A model generated the notes under the pieces. The model was given only the letters and a program-made list of their open reading frames with translations, was not told the DNA's origin and did not search any database. Shown one piece after another: positions 5,416 to 12,289 of a stretch of 12,832 nt of DNA. The translations under genes and the position numbers were made by a program. Positions within the stretch are counted from its first letter, which is position 1. Every line of letters starts with the position of its first letter. Origin of the DNA: Minisyncoccota bacterium (lineage in GTDB: Bacteria > Patescibacteriota > Minisyncoccia > Minisyncoccales > CG1-02-41-26); the NCBI GenBank assembly GCA_028715435.1, contig JAQURU010000018.1, positions 1-12,832 of the forward strand, written 5' to 3'.

Positions 5416-6468
5416 TTAAACTAAAGATTCTTTGTAATGGGTTTGGCTTAAAGTTTCTTTTAACTCATCCATGTTTTCTAAAACAATTCCTCCGCCCCTT
5501 ACAACCGCTGTCATGGGATCTTCAATGATTTTAACCTGCATTTTAGTGGCTTGATTTATCAAAGCATCAATTCCATTTAATAAAGCACCTCCGCCAACTA
5601 AATAAATACCGCTCGTCATAACGTCAGCTAATATTTCAGGAGGGGTAGCTTCAATGATAGCTTTAATAGAATCAGTCATTTGCTTTAAGGACTTTTCTAT
5701 TGCTGTTCTGATATCATCTGACGAAACAATTATTTCCTCTGGCAAACCACTTACTAAATTTCTGCCCCGCAAAGCTGCCACTCTTTTTTCTTTGCCTTGC
5801 ACTGCCTCTCCAATGGCAATTTTAACATCCTCAGCAGTGCGCTCACCAATTAAAAGCTTGTGCTTTTGCTGAACATGTTGAATTATATCATCAGTTAGCT
5901 TATCGCCTGCGATTTTCAAGCTTTCAGAGTTCACGATTCCCCCTAAGCTCAAAACCGCAATGTCTGTTGTGCCCCCGCCAATATCGATAATAAAATTACC
6001 CTTAGCTTCTTGAATGGGCAATCTTGCCCCAATAGCTGCTGCGATTGGCTGTTCAATTAAAAAAACTTCTCTTGCCCCTGCATTTTTGGCTGCATCCTCA
6101 ACCGCTTTTTTTTCTACTTCGGTAACTCTTGATGGAATACCAACAATTATTCTTGGCCAAGAAAACGGCAAATATTTTTTTTGAAAAACACTTTCCAAAA
6201 AATAGCGAAGCATTTGCTCGGTTACCTCAAAATCCGACACCACTCCTCTAACCAACGGCCTAATGGCTTGAATATGGCTGGGAGTTCGGCCAACCATTCT
6301 TTTAGCTTCATTGCCAACAGCCAATATCTGCCCGGTTTTGCTGTTTAAAGCCACCACTGAAGGCTCATTAATAATAATGCCTTTATTCTTTACATAAACC
6401 AAAGAATTGGCTGTGCCAAGATCAATGGCAATATCTTCATGAAAGTGTTTAAGAAATTTGTTTAACAT
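5416..6468 (-). CDS. mreB: MreB-like actin homologue, paralog with Gln at the catalytic Glu position
   Basis: A bacterial actin of 350 residues that forms membrane-bound filaments guiding wall synthesis. It shows phosphate-1 IDLGTANSLVYVK (Asp16), phosphate-2 DIGGGTTD (Asp162-Asp169) and the adenosine segment GGGALLNG. In the segment that reads IEEP in model MreB proteins, here it is IEQP: Gln140 replaces the Glu aligned with the catalytic Glu, as actin itself has Gln there. The N-terminus has a short extension (LNKFLKHFHED) before the first strand. The gene overlaps the 3' end of proS by 20 nt and lacks a strong ribosome binding site, so translation may be coupled. No mreC or mreD is in the window. 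Confidence 0.93.
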   Translation of the reverse strand: MLNKFLKHFHEDIAIDLGTANSLVYVKNKGIIINEPSVVALNSKTGQILAVGNEAKRMVGRTPSHIQAIRPLVRGVVSDFEVTEQMLRYFLESVFQKKYLPFSWPRIIVGIPSRVTEVEKKAVEDAAKNAGAREVFLIEQPIAAAIGARLPIQEAKGNFIIDIGGGTTDIAVLSLGGIVNSESLKIAGDKLTDDIIQHVQQKHKLLIGERTAEDVKIAIGEAVQGKEKRVAALRGRNLVSGLPEEIIVSSDDIRTAIEKSLKQMTDSIKAIIEATPPEILADVMTSGIYLVGGGALLNGIDALINQATKMQVKIIEDPMTAVVRGGGIVLENMDELKETLSQTHYKESLV

Positions 6469-7696
6469 CTTTTATAAGCTTAGTTTCGTTGCTGCTTCTC
6501 TTTTTTGCTTCAATGCTGTTTTGTTCCAATGTTTTTTGGCTCACCACAAGCCGCATTGGGCAGCCAATTAAATCCGCATCAGCGAATTTTTCCCCAGCCG
6601 ATTTTTTATTCCTATCATCGTATAATACTGCAATTCCTTTGTTTTGCAAATCATTATAAACTTTATTGGCTTTCTCTAAAATCTGTTCGTCTTGTTCTTT
6701 CTTACCAGATAAAATCGGCAACAAGTGGTAAGTAAACGGCGCTACGGCTTCGGGCCAAATTATGCCGTTTGCATCATTAGAAACCTCTACGATAGCTCCC
6801 ATTAAACGTGAGATCCCCAGCCCATAACAACCCATAACAACTGGCTGTTTAACCCCGTTTTTATCAGTGAAAAAAGCGCCCAAGGATTGCGAATATTTTG
6901 TGCCTAAGGAAAATATATTACCTGCTTCAATTGATTTAGCTTTTTGTAATTCTTTAAGGCAAACCGGGCAGTTTTTAATCTTCTTGTCAAAGATTTCCTC
7001 ATTTTGGCTAAAACCGCCACAAGAACAATAATAAATTGTGTCTTCTCCGTCTTGAGAAATAATTTGAAACTCATGAGAAAAATCTTTAGAGAAACCCCCG
7101 CCTGAGGCCTCGGTAATAATAGCTTTTAAGCCGCTTCTTTCAAATACTTTGAAATAGGCCTGCTTCACTGTTTCATAATAATTTTTAAAATCATCTTGCG
7201 AAGAATGAAAACTGTAAAGGTCTTTCATTAAAAATTCACGGCCTCGTAAAAGCCCGGACTTTGCTCTGGCCTCTTTCCTGAATTTTGTTTGGATTTGAAA
7301 AACAGCCAAAGGCAAGTCATCAAAAGATTCAATATAATTTTTAATAATATCAGTGAGCATCTCTTCATGCGTTGGACCCAAGCCAACCTCGGTTTCATCT
7401 TTCACTTTATACATCACTTCCTGGCCAATACCCTTATCCCACCTATCTGTTTTTTGCCATAAGGCCTTGGGCTGTAAAACCGATAAATTAACTTCCTGGC
7501 CTCCAATTGCCTGCATTTCTTCTCTAACAATATTAGTGATTTTATTTAAAACAATTAAACCCATTGGCAAAAAAGAATAGACCCCGGCCATTTCTTTGTA
7601 AATAAACCCGGCTCTTTGCAGTAAAATTGCGTTTATGCTTTTTTCATCTTTGGGATTTTCTTTTTGCGTTTTTGTAAAAATTTGCGATTGCTTCAT
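6449..7696 (-). CDS. proS: Prolyl-tRNA synthetase, short form without the INS editing domain
   Basis: A class II aminoacyl-tRNA synthetase that charges tRNA-Pro. It has 415 residues, against about 570 for E. coli ProRS. Motif 1 lies around RAGFIYKEMAGVYSFLPMG, the TxE loop is GPTHEE (108-112), motif 2 is FRKEARAKSGLLRGREF (139-155), and motif 3 is GCYGLGISRLMGA (289-301), followed by the anticodon-binding domain. Between motifs 2 and 3, where E. coli carries the 180-residue editing domain, there is only a short segment with Cys224, Cys226, Cys243 and Cys246, probably a zinc knuckle. Ala-tRNA(Pro) editing would then need a separate enzyme or be absent. It has its own promoter and heads the run proS-mreB-gatC-gatA-membrane protein. 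Confidence 0.95.
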   Translation of the reverse strand: MKQSQIFTKTQKENPKDEKSINAILLQRAGFIYKEMAGVYSFLPMGLIVLNKITNIVREEMQAIGGQEVNLSVLQPKALWQKTDRWDKGIGQEVMYKVKDETEVGLGPTHEEMLTDIIKNYIESFDDLPLAVFQIQTKFRKEARAKSGLLRGREFLMKDLYSFHSSQDDFKNYYETVKQAYFKVFERSGLKAIITEASGGGFSKDFSHEFQIISQDGEDTIYYCSCGGFSQNEEIFDKKIKNCPVCLKELQKAKSIEAGNIFSLGTKYSQSLGAFFTDKNGVKQPVVMGCYGLGISRLMGAIVEVSNDANGIIWPEAVAPFTYHLLPILSGKKEQDEQILEKANKVYNDLQNKGIAVLYDDRNKKSAGEKFADADLIGCPMRLVVSQKTLEQNSIEAKKRSSNETKLIKDVKQIS

Positions 7697-7720
7697 AATT
7701 TTTCTACAACTTATTTTTTA

Positions 7721-7749
7721 ATCTTACCCTAAAATCCTCCAAACCGCAA
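7721..7749 (-). promoter_or_regulatory. Putative promoter of proS operon
   Basis: TTGCGG (7744-7749), 17 nt, TAAGAT (7721-7726), with AGGG directly before the -10. Transcription would start near 7714, 18 nt before the ATG. The 14 nt at 7721-7734 are identical to the tRNA-fMet promoter at 3089-3102. Confidence 0.6.
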
Positions 7750-7775
7750 TAAAAACAAAAATTAAAGCATCAAAA

Positions 7776-7815
7776 AAACTACAATTTCTGTCCTATAGTT
7801 CAAAAATTGTAGTTT
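7776..7815 (-). terminator. Intrinsic terminator after the toxin-antitoxin pair
   Basis: AAACTACAATTT (7776-7787) and AAATTGTAGTTT (7804-7815) form a perfect 12-bp stem with a 16-nt loop. On the minus strand the stem ends in a run of T before GATGC. It lies 26 nt after the toxin stop and upstream of the proS promoter. Confidence 0.8.
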
Positions 7816-7840
7816 CTTTAAACTCTCTAAAAATAATTAA

Positions 7841-8095
7841 CTACTTTTCTAATATATCATGTGTGCCAATTCGCAATAAAAAACAGGTAGAGCCATCGAT
7901 TTGAAATAAAAATCTATATTGCATATTTATGCTGGCTTCATAAATTCCTTGCTTGCCTTGCATTTTCTTGATTCTAAAAGAATTATGGAAGGGCTTCTCA
8001 GCGAAAAATTCTAACTTCTCATCAGTTTGCCTTTGAACTACAAGCGCGAGCTTTTTATAGTCCTTCTTAAATTTTTCAGTAAAAGCAAGTTCCAT
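7841..8095 (-). CDS. RelE/YafQ-like mRNA interferase toxin
   Basis: An 84-residue basic protein with the RelE/ParE fold pattern: an N-terminal helical hairpin (EKFKKDYKKLALVVQRQTDEKLEFF), then strands IYEASINMQYRFLFQI and CFLLRIGTHDILEK. The conserved positions Arg61 (YRF), Arg75 and His79 (RIGTHD) fit a YafQ/RelE-type endoribonuclease that cuts mRNA on the ribosome, although a ParE-type gyrase target cannot be excluded by eye. It begins in a TAATG overlap with the upstream AbrB-like gene, the usual antitoxin-toxin order and coupling. Toxin activity is inferred from family and context. Confidence 0.82.
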   Translation of the reverse strand: MELAFTEKFKKDYKKLALVVQRQTDEKLEFFAEKPFHNSFRIKKMQGKQGIYEASINMQYRFLFQIDGSTCFLLRIGTHDILEK

Positions 8096-8379
8096 TATTT
8101 GTGCAAATCGCTTATTAAATCCTTGATATTGCTAAACTTTTTCACTCTGCCTGCTCTCACATCGTTGAACGCTTCCTGCAACATTGTTTCACCTTTTGAA
8201 GAAAGCTCAAACATTGGAAGTTTATCTAAAATTGTTTTTGGCTTTAAAACAAGCGCATTTTTTTCTATTTTTACTTCAAGATAATCGCCTTCTTGAATAT
8301 CCAAAAACTTTCGCGCTCTTTGGGGCAAAGTGATTTGGGATTTGCTTTTTACTTGAACAAGTGGCATTAAATTTTCCAT
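8095..8379 (-). CDS. AbrB/MazE-type antitoxin
   Basis: A 94-residue protein with an N-terminal swapped-hairpin (SpoVT-AbrB) DNA-binding domain, from VQVKSKSQITLPQRARKFL to YLEVKIEKNALVLKPK at about residues 7-50. The C-terminal tail (TMLQEAFNDVRAGRVKKFSNIKDLISDL) would wrap around and neutralise the toxin. The pair normally represses its own promoter. The start is uncertain: ATG at 8379 gives a 13-nt leader, while ATG at 8367 has a weak GGA upstream and places the domain at the usual distance from the N-terminus. AbrB-RelE pairings are less often described than RelB-RelE or MazE-MazF. Confidence 0.82.
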   Translation of the reverse strand: MENLMPLVQVKSKSQITLPQRARKFLDIQEGDYLEVKIEKNALVLKPKTILDKLPMFELSSKGETMLQEAFNDVRAGRVKKFSNIKDLISDLHK

Positions 8380-8398
8380 ATTTCTATTACTTTCTTAC

Positions 8399-8426
8399 AT
8401 TCTAACTTTCTGAAATATTTTGTCAA
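8399..8426 (-). promoter_or_regulatory. Promoter of the toxin-antitoxin pair
   Basis: Consensus TTGACA (8421-8426), 16 nt, TAGAAT (8399-8404; 5 of 6). This is the best -35/-10 pair in the window. It lies directly after the rseP stop, so the pair is transcribed independently of its host cluster and probably autoregulated. No terminator separates it from rseP. Confidence 0.7.
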
Positions 8427-8429
8427 GCT

Positions 8430-9542
8430 TTAAAACAACCTACGAACATCTTGAAAGGTAAAAACTAAGGCCATTAGGATTAAAGCCATAAAGAATATTG
8501 TGGTTATTTTTTGCTCAACTTCTGCTTTTACTGGCTTTCGCCTAATAGCTTCAATAGCAATAAAAAGCAAACGGCCTCCATCTAAAGCTGGTATGGGCAG
8601 TAAGTTAAAAAATGCTAAATAAATGGCAATAATGGCCACTAACATTAAATAGTTACTAGTTCCCTGGCCTAAGGCTTGGGTCATTATCTGCCCTAAACCA
8701 ACCGGACCAACCAATTGAACTTCTGGGGTGGGCACTTTATTGATTTTCTTTTTAATAATCTCATACCATTGCACAGGGATATCTTTAGTTTGCAGGGCAG
8801 TGATTTTTAAACCCACCCATGGGGCCTTGTACCATGCTACTTGCAAATTGGCTGCTCGAGCCAATGCCACACCCAAAGCCCCTTCTCCTTTTGGCGGATC
8901 AACCCGCGGAGTTGTGGTAATGTTTATAATTTTATCACCTCTTCGTAAAAACATGGTAATCTCTTGCCCTTTGTGATCTGCTATAAATTGTTGAACTTCA
9001 CTTACTTTATTTGTAATAAGCGAAGGTTCGTTGGGGTTTTCTAAGTCCCCTGCGATGCTTAAAACTTTTATCTCATCTCCTGGCTTAATACCAGATAAAT
9101 CAGCTGGAGAATTTTTGGCCACAGAAAAAATAACCACCTTTGGCGTTTCTTTGCCTGTGCCGTTAAAACTGTCAGGAACTGATGTTGGCACACCAGCAAC
9201 TCCAGCTAAAACAGAAATTATTAAAAAAGCAATTATCCAAAATGAAGCCACCCCTCCAAACAAAACCAAGGCCCTTTGCCACAATGGCTTTGAAGCAAAG
9301 CTGCCTTTCTTTTTTTCTTGGGTGTCATCTTCCCCTAAAATTTTAACAAAAGCGCCCAAAGGCAACCAATTAATAGAATAAATTGTATTTTTTATTTTCT
9401 TTCCCCAGATTCTTGGCGGATAGCCAATGCCAAATTCCTCAACTATTATACTAAACTTTTTTGCAAGCAAAAAATGCCCCAACTCGTGCAAGGACATTAA
9501 TAAAATTAAACTTACTACAACAATAATTATTGTTAAAATCAT
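8430..9542 (-). CDS. rseP: RIP site-2 zinc metalloprotease
   Basis: An intramembrane protease of 370 residues that cuts membrane-bound regulators or signal-peptide remnants. The first membrane segment (1-18) leads into the zinc motif HELGH (His19, Glu20, His23). PLGAFVKILGED follows at 61-72, a second membrane segment lies at about 93-115, a single PDZ domain at about 135-215 (SPADLSGIKPGDEI), and a third segment ends in FFNLLPIPALDGG (Asn313, zinc ligand Asp321). A last hydrophobic helix lies at 347-363. The usual GPxxNF loop reads GGVASF here. The ATG is 1 nt from the frr stop. Its target is not in the window; the frr-rseP-proS order echoes the cluster of many bacteria. Confidence 0.94.
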   Translation of the reverse strand: MILTIIIVVVSLILLMSLHELGHFLLAKKFSIIVEEFGIGYPPRIWGKKIKNTIYSINWLPLGAFVKILGEDDTQEKKKGSFASKPLWQRALVLFGGVASFWIIAFLIISVLAGVAGVPTSVPDSFNGTGKETPKVVIFSVAKNSPADLSGIKPGDEIKVLSIAGDLENPNEPSLITNKVSEVQQFIADHKGQEITMFLRRGDKIINITTTPRVDPPKGEGALGVALARAANLQVAWYKAPWVGLKITALQTKDIPVQWYEIIKKKINKVPTPEVQLVGPVGLGQIMTQALGQGTSNYLMLVAIIAIYLAFFNLLPIPALDGGRLLFIAIEAIRRKPVKAEVEQKITTIFFMALILMALVFTFQDVRRLF

Positions 9543-9543
9543 A

Positions 9544-10098
9544 TTAACCTAAAATTTCTTTTTCTTTTCTATCAGCTATTTCCTCCATTTTTTCTCTAAA
9601 ATCCCTAACGGCCTCATCAAGTTTGTCTCTACCTTTAAACTTATCGTCCTCTCTGATCTCGCTCTTAGTAAAACCTTCTTGCAAATCTTTCCAGGCCTTA
9701 TCGCGCAAGCGCCTTAATTCTTGAAAAGCATCTTCTTTCTTTTTGTTTAACAGTTTGATCAAATCCTGCCTGGATTCTGCTGTTAAGGGAGGGGCTGAAA
9801 GGTAAATTGAAGCACCGTCAACTCTAATGCCCAAGATAATGCCCTCTCTTTCAATAGCTTTTAAAACGCCATCAACATAACTTTTATCCCATAATTGAAC
9901 CATCAATTCTCTTGCAGATAAAGCTGAAACAGCCCCAAGTTGCTTAATGGGCATTTCGGAGCCAAAACAATCTGCCTTTATATCCTCTAAAAGTTCAGGG
10001 GATAAATTACTGGCCCTTAATTTTACCATTTCTGATTTAAAGTCATCAAGGGCTTTTTGAAAATCTTTTTTGGACTGATCAATGATGAATTGAAACAT
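9544..10098 (-). CDS. frr: Ribosome recycling factor
   Basis: RRF splits post-termination ribosomes together with EF-G. The protein has 184 residues, the normal size. Domain I helices begin QSKKDFQKALDDFKSEM and LRASNLSPELLEDI; domain II contains FGSEMPIKQLGAVS and IYLSAPPLTAESRQDL. The long C-terminal helices carry RRLRDKAWKDL with Arg132 at the conserved position. No Shine-Dalgarno is visible. A TATAAT at 10109-10114 lies only 11 nt before the ATG, so the mRNA could be nearly leaderless. It heads frr-rseP. The usual partners pyrH and tsf are not next to it; holB is upstream. Confidence 0.95.
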   Translation of the reverse strand: MFQFIIDQSKKDFQKALDDFKSEMVKLRASNLSPELLEDIKADCFGSEMPIKQLGAVSALSARELMVQLWDKSYVDGVLKAIEREGIILGIRVDGASIYLSAPPLTAESRQDLIKLLNKKKEDAFQELRRLRDKAWKDLQEGFTKSEIREDDKFKGRDKLDEAVRDFREKMEEIADRKEKEILG

Positions 10099-10108
10099 AA
10101 AATTTAAT

Positions 10109-10114
10109 ATTATA
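10109..10114 (-). promoter_or_regulatory. Possible -10 element before frr
   Basis: A perfect TATAAT stands 11 nt before the frr ATG on the minus strand. The sequence where a -35 should be is GC-rich and does not resemble TTGACA. If used, the leader would be only a few nucleotides. Confidence 0.35.
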
Positions 10115-10137
10115 ACGACCCCACTCCTCCACCCTTT

Positions 10138-10164
10138 GCCATGTGGCGAAGCAGCAGAATGGCA
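10138..10164. repeat. Short inverted repeat in the GC-rich holB-frr spacer
   Basis: TGCCAT (10138-10143) and ATGGCA (10159-10164) flank 15 nt. The whole spacer (10115-10165) is markedly richer in G and C than its surroundings and codes for nothing I can see. No U-run follows, so it is not a clear terminator. Confidence 0.45.
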
Positions 10165-10175
10165 TCAGATGAACT

Positions 10176-11087
10176 CTAAAATTGCAACACTAAATTTTCT
10201 AATAATAGCCTAGGACTTACATTTGTTGTTTGAAGCATAATCTTTGCTTCTTGGGTTAATTCTATAGCATTTTTGGTTTTTAATAAAGCGCTTGGCTTTA
10301 TTTCTCCACTTGCTCTTTGCCATAGAGCACTTCTTAAAAGCCAAAGCATGCTTTCTAATAAAGCCAGGCTTTCTTCTCTTTTCCCATTGCTATCCTTAGG
10401 AAAAAAATCTTTGATAAAAAGCATTCTGAAAAGCAAATCTTTGACTAAAAAATTCTTGGCTATTTGCATAGATTCTTGAAATTTTAAAAAGTTAGTTTTG
10501 CCAGTTTCCAAAGAAAAAGCAATGCCTGGCCTTCCTTGCGAATAATCTAAAATTTTGTTTGGAAAATTTGCTTTTTCAATATTCTCTTTGGTCAATGGAT
10601 AAAACTTAACAGCCTCACACCTTGATTTAATCGTTGGAAGCAATACATCGGGCATTGATGAAATTAAAATAAATACAGCCTGGCCTTGAGGCTCTTCTAA
10701 AGTTTTTAGAAAACAATTCTGCGCTTGTATGTTCAAACAATGGGCGTCGTCTATTACTATGGCTTTTACTTTTCCCATTACTGGCCTTAAAGACAGGGCT
10801 TTTTGCAAATTTCTTATCTGGCTGATTTGAATATCACGGGCTTGGGGAGCGATAAAAATGAAATCAGGATGCTTGGCCTCTTCTACCAATAAACAAGCTT
10901 GGCAAACACCACAAGGTTTTTGAACATTTGTTGGGCCAGAGCAAAAAAGCATTTTTACAAACTCAAAGGCAACTTTCTTTTTTCCTAAATTCTCTTCGCC
11001 CAAAAACAAAAGGGCTTGAGGCATTCTATTGCCTGATATAGCATTTCGCAAAAATTTTATTTGTTTTTTATGCCCGATGAGATGCAT
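10176..11087 (-). CDS. holB: DNA polymerase III clamp-loader delta prime subunit
   Basis: A 303-residue AAA+ protein, slightly shorter than E. coli delta prime, that helps load the sliding clamp. It starts MHLIGHKKQIKFL. A degenerate P-loop reads GEENLGKKK (30-38), as expected for a subunit that need not hydrolyse ATP. A zinc module has Cys49, Cys59, Cys62 and Cys65 (PCGVCQACL). IDDAH (112-116) is the Walker B region, followed by LKTLEEP and the SRC motif (155-157) at the inter-subunit finger site. It begins 16 nt after the first mreB. A TTG at 11093 is in frame, but I prefer the ATG at 11087; neither has a Shine-Dalgarno. DnaX has a longer C-terminus and an intact P-loop, so holB fits better. 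Confidence 0.88.
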   Translation of the reverse strand: MHLIGHKKQIKFLRNAISGNRMPQALLFLGEENLGKKKVAFEFVKMLFCSGPTNVQKPCGVCQACLLVEEAKHPDFIFIAPQARDIQISQIRNLQKALSLRPVMGKVKAIVIDDAHCLNIQAQNCFLKTLEEPQGQAVFILISSMPDVLLPTIKSRCEAVKFYPLTKENIEKANFPNKILDYSQGRPGIAFSLETGKTNFLKFQESMQIAKNFLVKDLLFRMLFIKDFFPKDSNGKREESLALLESMLWLLRSALWQRASGEIKPSALLKTKNAIELTQEAKIMLQTTNVSPRLLLENLVLQF

Positions 11088-11103
11088 CGCCAACTTGACT
11101 AAT

Positions 11104-12117
11104 TTATTTTTTACTCATTACTGTTCGTTTATAAGAATCAAGGTTTTCTATTACCACTCCTGTTCCTTTAATCACACAAAATAAACTTTCTTCAGCCGTG
11201 AAACAAGGCACTCCTGTGTGTTTAGCAACTAATTGGTCTAAGTTCTTTAGCAAAGCTCCCCCGCCTGACAAAATCATTCCCTTATTAATAATATCCGCGG
11301 AAAGTTCAGGGGGAGTATTTCGCAAAACCTGTTTAACGCCTTCAATGATTTCCTCTAGCACTGCTTGAAGAGCTTTGGCTATTTCATTAGAAGAAATTTT
11401 AATATTTCTGGGCAAACCCGAAACTAAATCTCTGCCTCTAATATCATAAAAGTCTTCTTTCTTTTGAGGAAAGGCCCGGCCAATTCGTATTTTGATTTCT
11501 TCAGCAGACTGGCTTCCAACTGCCAAATTATGTTCTTTTTTTATATACTCGGCAATTCTTTCATCCATTTTATCTCCAGCCATTCTAATTGACTGAGCTG
11601 TTACAATGCCCCCCAAAGCCACAACCGCAATTTCAGAAGTGCCTCCGCCAATATTGACAATCATATTACCTTCGCAAGAATTTATGGGAATGCCTGCCCC
11701 AATAGCTGCTAAAATTGGTTCTTTGGCCACAAAAGCATCTTTTGCTCCTGCTGCTTTTGCTGCTTCAATAACTGCCCTTCTTTCTGTGGAAGACGCGCCA
11801 AACGGAATAGAAATTAAAAGCTCTGGTTTTAAAAAATTAAAATGGCCTTTTGTTTTGTTAATAAAATAACGAAGCATTGCTTCTGTTATTTTATAATCAG
11901 CAATTACGCCTTCTCGCATAGGCCGAAAAACAACAATATTGTCAGGTGTGCGCCCCACCATTGCTTTTGCTTCCAAGCCAACAGCCATGATTCTATTTTC
12001 TGGTTTGGAAACAGCCACCACTGAAGGTTCGTTCAAAACAACCCCTTTGCCGGGAATAAAAACCAGAGAATTACAAGTGCCCAAGTCAATCGCTAATTTG
12101 TTTGTAAAAAAACCCAT
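11104..12117 (-). CDS. mreB: MreB-like actin homologue, paralog with Asn in phosphate-2
   Basis: The second bacterial actin of the window, 337 residues. It shows phosphate-1 IDLGTCNSLVFIPGKG (Asp11), the KEPILAAIG segment with Glu133 at the catalytic Glu position, and the adenosine motif GGGALLKN. The phosphate-2 motif reads NIGGGTSE: Asn155 replaces the Asp that is almost constant in MreB. It is clearly homologous to the other copy, but the two differ throughout and in these active-site residues, so they are diverged paralogs rather than a recent duplication. It follows murA across a 172-nt repeat-bearing spacer and precedes holB by 16 nt. There is no Shine-Dalgarno before the ATG. Context suggests a role in wall growth. 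Confidence 0.92.
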   Translation of the reverse strand: MGFFTNKLAIDLGTCNSLVFIPGKGVVLNEPSVVAVSKPENRIMAVGLEAKAMVGRTPDNIVVFRPMREGVIADYKITEAMLRYFINKTKGHFNFLKPELLISIPFGASSTERRAVIEAAKAAGAKDAFVAKEPILAAIGAGIPINSCEGNMIVNIGGGTSEIAVVALGGIVTAQSIRMAGDKMDERIAEYIKKEHNLAVGSQSAEEIKIRIGRAFPQKKEDFYDIRGRDLVSGLPRNIKISSNEIAKALQAVLEEIIEGVKQVLRNTPPELSADIINKGMILSGGGALLKNLDQLVAKHTGVPCFTAEESLFCVIKGTGVVIENLDSYKRTVMSKK

Positions 12118-12135
12118 AAAAAATTTCTAATTGCT

Positions 12136-12288
12136 CTAATTACTAATTACTAAATAATGTCTAATACATAAATCCCAATTGGTCATTTTTTAATTAGGGC
12201 TTATTTTCGGAATATAATTTATAACCTTGCCGAAAACAAGGTTCTGCGAGCAAAGCGAGCAGGTTCTTATTTAGAAATTAGAAATTAG
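12136..12288. repeat. Foldback spacer bounded by inverted heptad repeats
   Basis: The 172-nt gap between murA and mreB holds no gene. Its ends are a 20-bp imperfect inverted repeat (12136-12155 and 12269-12288, 18 of 20 matching). Each arm is built of 7-nt units: CTAATTA twice plus CTAAAT on the left, TTAGAAA twice plus TTAG on the right. Inside is a 7-bp hairpin AACCTTG/CAAGGTT (12223-12243), followed by an imperfect stem around GCGAGCAAAGCGAGCA. The hairpin lacks a T-run, so a murA terminator is not proven. Confidence 0.6.
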
Positions 12289-12289
12289 G

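Noticed and set aside
8728..9381. Plus-strand open frames opposite rseP
   Set aside because: They are shadows of the protease gene, which has complete zinc and PDZ motifs in the minus frame.
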